Source of the DNA: an uncultured Acidobacteriia bacterium
Lineage (GTDB): Bacteria; Acidobacteriota; Terriglobia; Bryobacterales; Bryobacteraceae
NCBI GenBank assembly: GCA_903875575.1
Contig: CAIQWJ010000015.1
Span: 1 to 35,448 of the forward strand
Length of the DNA stretch: 35,448 bases
Reading direction: 5' to 3'
This document shows, in pieces, positions 33,780 to 35,448 of this stretch. Within the stretch, counting starts at the first letter, position 1; each line of letters starts with the position of its first letter. The translations under genes and the position numbers were made by a program. The notes beneath the pieces were generated by a model that saw only the letters and a program-made list of their open reading frames with translations, was not told the origin of the DNA and made no database searches.

Positions 33780-35165
33780 ATGACACAGGTGCTCCACATA
33801 CTCCGCAAAGACCTCCGCCGCCTCTGGCCGCACATTGCAGTCCTTATGCTGGTCATCGCCTACCACTCCCTGGCGGCGATCACCTCGGGCAATCCATCCT
33901 CAACCCTGACCCTGATCCTCTGCGCCTTCGTCTGGCTGCTCATCGGACGCCTCATCCACGAAGAATCCCTTGTCGGCGACAACCACTTCTGGCTGACCCG
34001 ACCCTACGACCGAACCAGCCTCCTCCTCGCCAAGGCCATGCTGGTGGCACTCGCCATCGTCATCCCCTTCTTCATAGCCGACTGCATCATCGTATCCGCA
34101 CACTCCCTATCCGTCACCGACAATCTCGGCGGCCTCCTCCTGCGACAACTGGTCAACGCCGCATGGCTGATCCTGCCACCCTTTGCTATCGCCGCCATCA
34201 CGCGAAAGCTCTCGGACGATATCGTCGTCTGGCTCGCCGCCCTCACAGTCGCCCTCGCCTTCTGGTTTACCCGTAACAGCGACATGGTGCGCGAAACATA
34301 CACGCACTTTGCCATAGTGATCGCCGTGGCGGTCATGCTCTTCGCCGTCTGGCGACAGTATTCACTGCGAACCACCTGGACCAGTCGCGCGCTGCTGATC
34401 GCTGCCGTACTTCTGCCCGCCCTTCCGCTCCCCTACAGCCCACTGTTCGCAATCGAGCGGGCCGCCACATCGCAGGCTCCAGACACATCCGGGATAACCA
34501 TCAGCGCCACCGTCGATACTGTCGGTAGTTTCCCTCGGGAGCTCACCTGGAATAATCTGCACTGCATCCCCCTCAAGTTGTCGCTTGGCGGCATGAAGCC
34601 AGACTGGCGCATTTCCATCCTGAGCACCAACTCCACCGTCGAATCGGGCGACCAACAATGGAGTTCCGGCTGGCAACCCGCCTTCGGAGGTGCCTGCATC
34701 TCCACAGCCGGCCTGGCCCAACTCGCAGGCAAGCGCTTCGCCGCGCACGCTGATCTCTCCATCGCCATCTACGCCAATGAACCAGCCGTCACCGTCCCAG
34801 TAAAAGCAGGCCCTTTCGACATTCCCGGCATCGGCCGCTGCCAGTATGCTGGCGACCGCTACATGAAGCTCTTCCAGTTGGACTGCAAAGCCGTTTCATG
34901 GTTTCCACAACGGGGCCAACTCGAAATGATCGGGATAGACGAGAACTCGATCTCCGGAGTCACCAACTTCCACTACCAGTGGTCGCCCCTCAACCTCTTT
35001 CCAGGCCCGAATCCCATCTACCTCTGGGCCCCGATGCGTCTCAGCACATCCCCCGAAGAAGCAGTCGCCCAAAACGTCAAAATCCGCTTCACCCCCGAAA
35101 AACAAATCGCCCTGATCCGCCGCGAAATCACCATCCCGCAGGTAATCTTCCCGCCCGACCACTAA
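33780..35165 (+). CDS. ABC transporter membrane protein with an extracytoplasmic domain, 2
   Basis: The 461-residue protein is a paralog of the preceding one: MTQVLHILRKDLRRLWP, then six membrane segments, with HFWLTRPYDRTSLLLAKAM matching the first permease. The soluble C-terminal half (~225-461) again is β-rich. It begins three bases after the previous stop and is the last gene of the operon. Tandem duplication of one ancestral permease gene is the likely origin. Confidence 0.85.
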   Translation: MTQVLHILRKDLRRLWPHIAVLMLVIAYHSLAAITSGNPSSTLTLILCAFVWLLIGRLIHEESLVGDNHFWLTRPYDRTSLLLAKAMLVALAIVIPFFIADCIIVSAHSLSVTDNLGGLLLRQLVNAAWLILPPFAIAAITRKLSDDIVVWLAALTVALAFWFTRNSDMVRETYTHFAIVIAVAVMLFAVWRQYSLRTTWTSRALLIAAVLLPALPLPYSPLFAIERAATSQAPDTSGITISATVDTVGSFPRELTWNNLHCIPLKLSLGGMKPDWRISILSTNSTVESGDQQWSSGWQPAFGGACISTAGLAQLAGKRFAAHADLSIAIYANEPAVTVPVKAGPFDIPGIGRCQYAGDRYMKLFQLDCKAVSWFPQRGQLEMIGIDENSISGVTNFHYQWSPLNLFPGPNPIYLWAPMRLSTSPEEAVAQNVKIRFTPEKQIALIRREITIPQVIFPPDH

Positions 35166-35183
35166 ACCAGCCCCCATTTCCGT

Positions 35184-35210
35184 CTCTGTGACCTCTGTGG
35201 AGCCTCTGTG
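35184..35210. repeat. Three CTCTGTG direct repeats
   Basis: CTCTGTG occurs at 35184-35190, 35193-35199 and 35204-35210, just after the last permease gene. Confidence 0.6.
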
Positions 35211-35221
35211 GCCTCCGGTGA

Positions 35222-35448
35222 TGCCAGTAAACTGGCGAGTCTTGTGGAATGAAAGGAGTCCACCATGTGAATTACCCGTTCAACATGTAGCCGCGCGAGC
35301 GGGCACTGGAGCAATCCGGTGAGCCGAAGCCTCGCAAGGCGAACCTGCGAGCCGTAACAGCAGTAAACCCGATTCGGCCTCGTTACGCAAATCGAAAGAC
35401 GGCCAGCCTGCCAGAGTTGGTGAAGCCTGCCACCGGTGGTTGAAGTAA
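35222..35448 (+). ncRNA. Possible structured RNA, group II intron-like 5' region (runs off the edge)
   Basis: No coding frame is convincing here. Stacked hairpins with GNRA tetraloops are visible: CCGC-GCGA-GCGG (35291-35302) and CTGGA-GCAA-TCCGG (35306-35319, one G-U pair), plus GCCT-CGCA-AGGC further on and GCCAGT-AA-ACTGGC at 35223-35236. Dense GNRA loops and purine-rich linkers resemble the 5' domain of bacterial group II introns, whose maturase gene would lie beyond the edge. The 5' boundary is uncertain; a GTGAA near 35268 is only a weak match to the usual GUGYG. Confidence 0.35.

Overview
The window looks like the chromosome of an Acidobacteriota bacterium, most likely of the Bryobacteraceae / 'Solibacter' type. 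The evidence is moderate-to-high GC with strongly C-ending codons, a TIGR03435-family secreted protein (26779-27663), a DUF5916 outer-membrane protein (15703-17958), several small toxin-antitoxin pairs, and short GC-rich dispersed repeats between genes. The assignment rests on gene content only.

Layout. 1-5171: the edge of an HU-like gene, a secreted Lys-rich peptide, an Rrf2 regulator coupled to cysteine synthase (cysK), a ygiB-ygiC pair, an AlaC-type aminotransferase on the minus strand, and tRNA-Glu(UUC). 5172-8944: an accessory stretch with a hemerythrin protein, a RelB/RelE-type pair whose toxin carries two compensating frameshifts, a complete IS3-family element (orfA/orfB joined by a -1 frameshift), a probably truncated gene, and a DUF4160-DUF2442 pair. 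8989-12980 (minus): a housekeeping operon tilS-ftsH-HAD phosphatase. 13229-14577: a secreted protein of unknown function and a BrnT/BrnA pair. 14609-19149 (minus): a methyltransferase, the DUF5916 protein (signal peptide out of frame), two DUF1801 paralogs (one with a premature stop) and a VOC protein. 19206-22837 (plus): a coupled cluster of metallophosphoesterase, CMD/AhpD-like protein, alkyltransferase-like protein and an unknown protein, then a gene remnant and PolX. 23142-26724: a Nudix hydrolase, a 25-residue Lys-rich peptide on the minus strand, RNase HI, a mandelate-racemase-like enzyme on the minus strand, cyclophilin and NadD. 26779-30873: the TIGR03435 protein, a scrambled DUF433 locus, an accessory SecA and a repeat-rich gap. 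31100-35165: a GntR(YtrA)-ABC-ATPase-permease-permease operon with a near-consensus promoter. 35222-35448: the start of what may be a structured mobile RNA (group II intron-like).

Themes. Five genes start exactly six bases after a TANNNT box and have no Shine-Dalgarno sequence, which suggests leaderless mRNAs. Several genes are broken or repaired by single-base changes (RelE toxin, DUF5916, DUF1801) or by truncation (20965-21093, 27726-28288, probably 8002-8409). A 25-base repeat with CCGC/GCGG ends occurs five times, always between genes. I see no CRISPR array, rRNA, integrated phage or obvious biosynthetic cluster. The most interesting candidates are the leaderless-promoter pattern, the repeat family, the poly-T frameshift in the DUF5916 signal peptide, the YtrA/ABC operon and the edge RNA.
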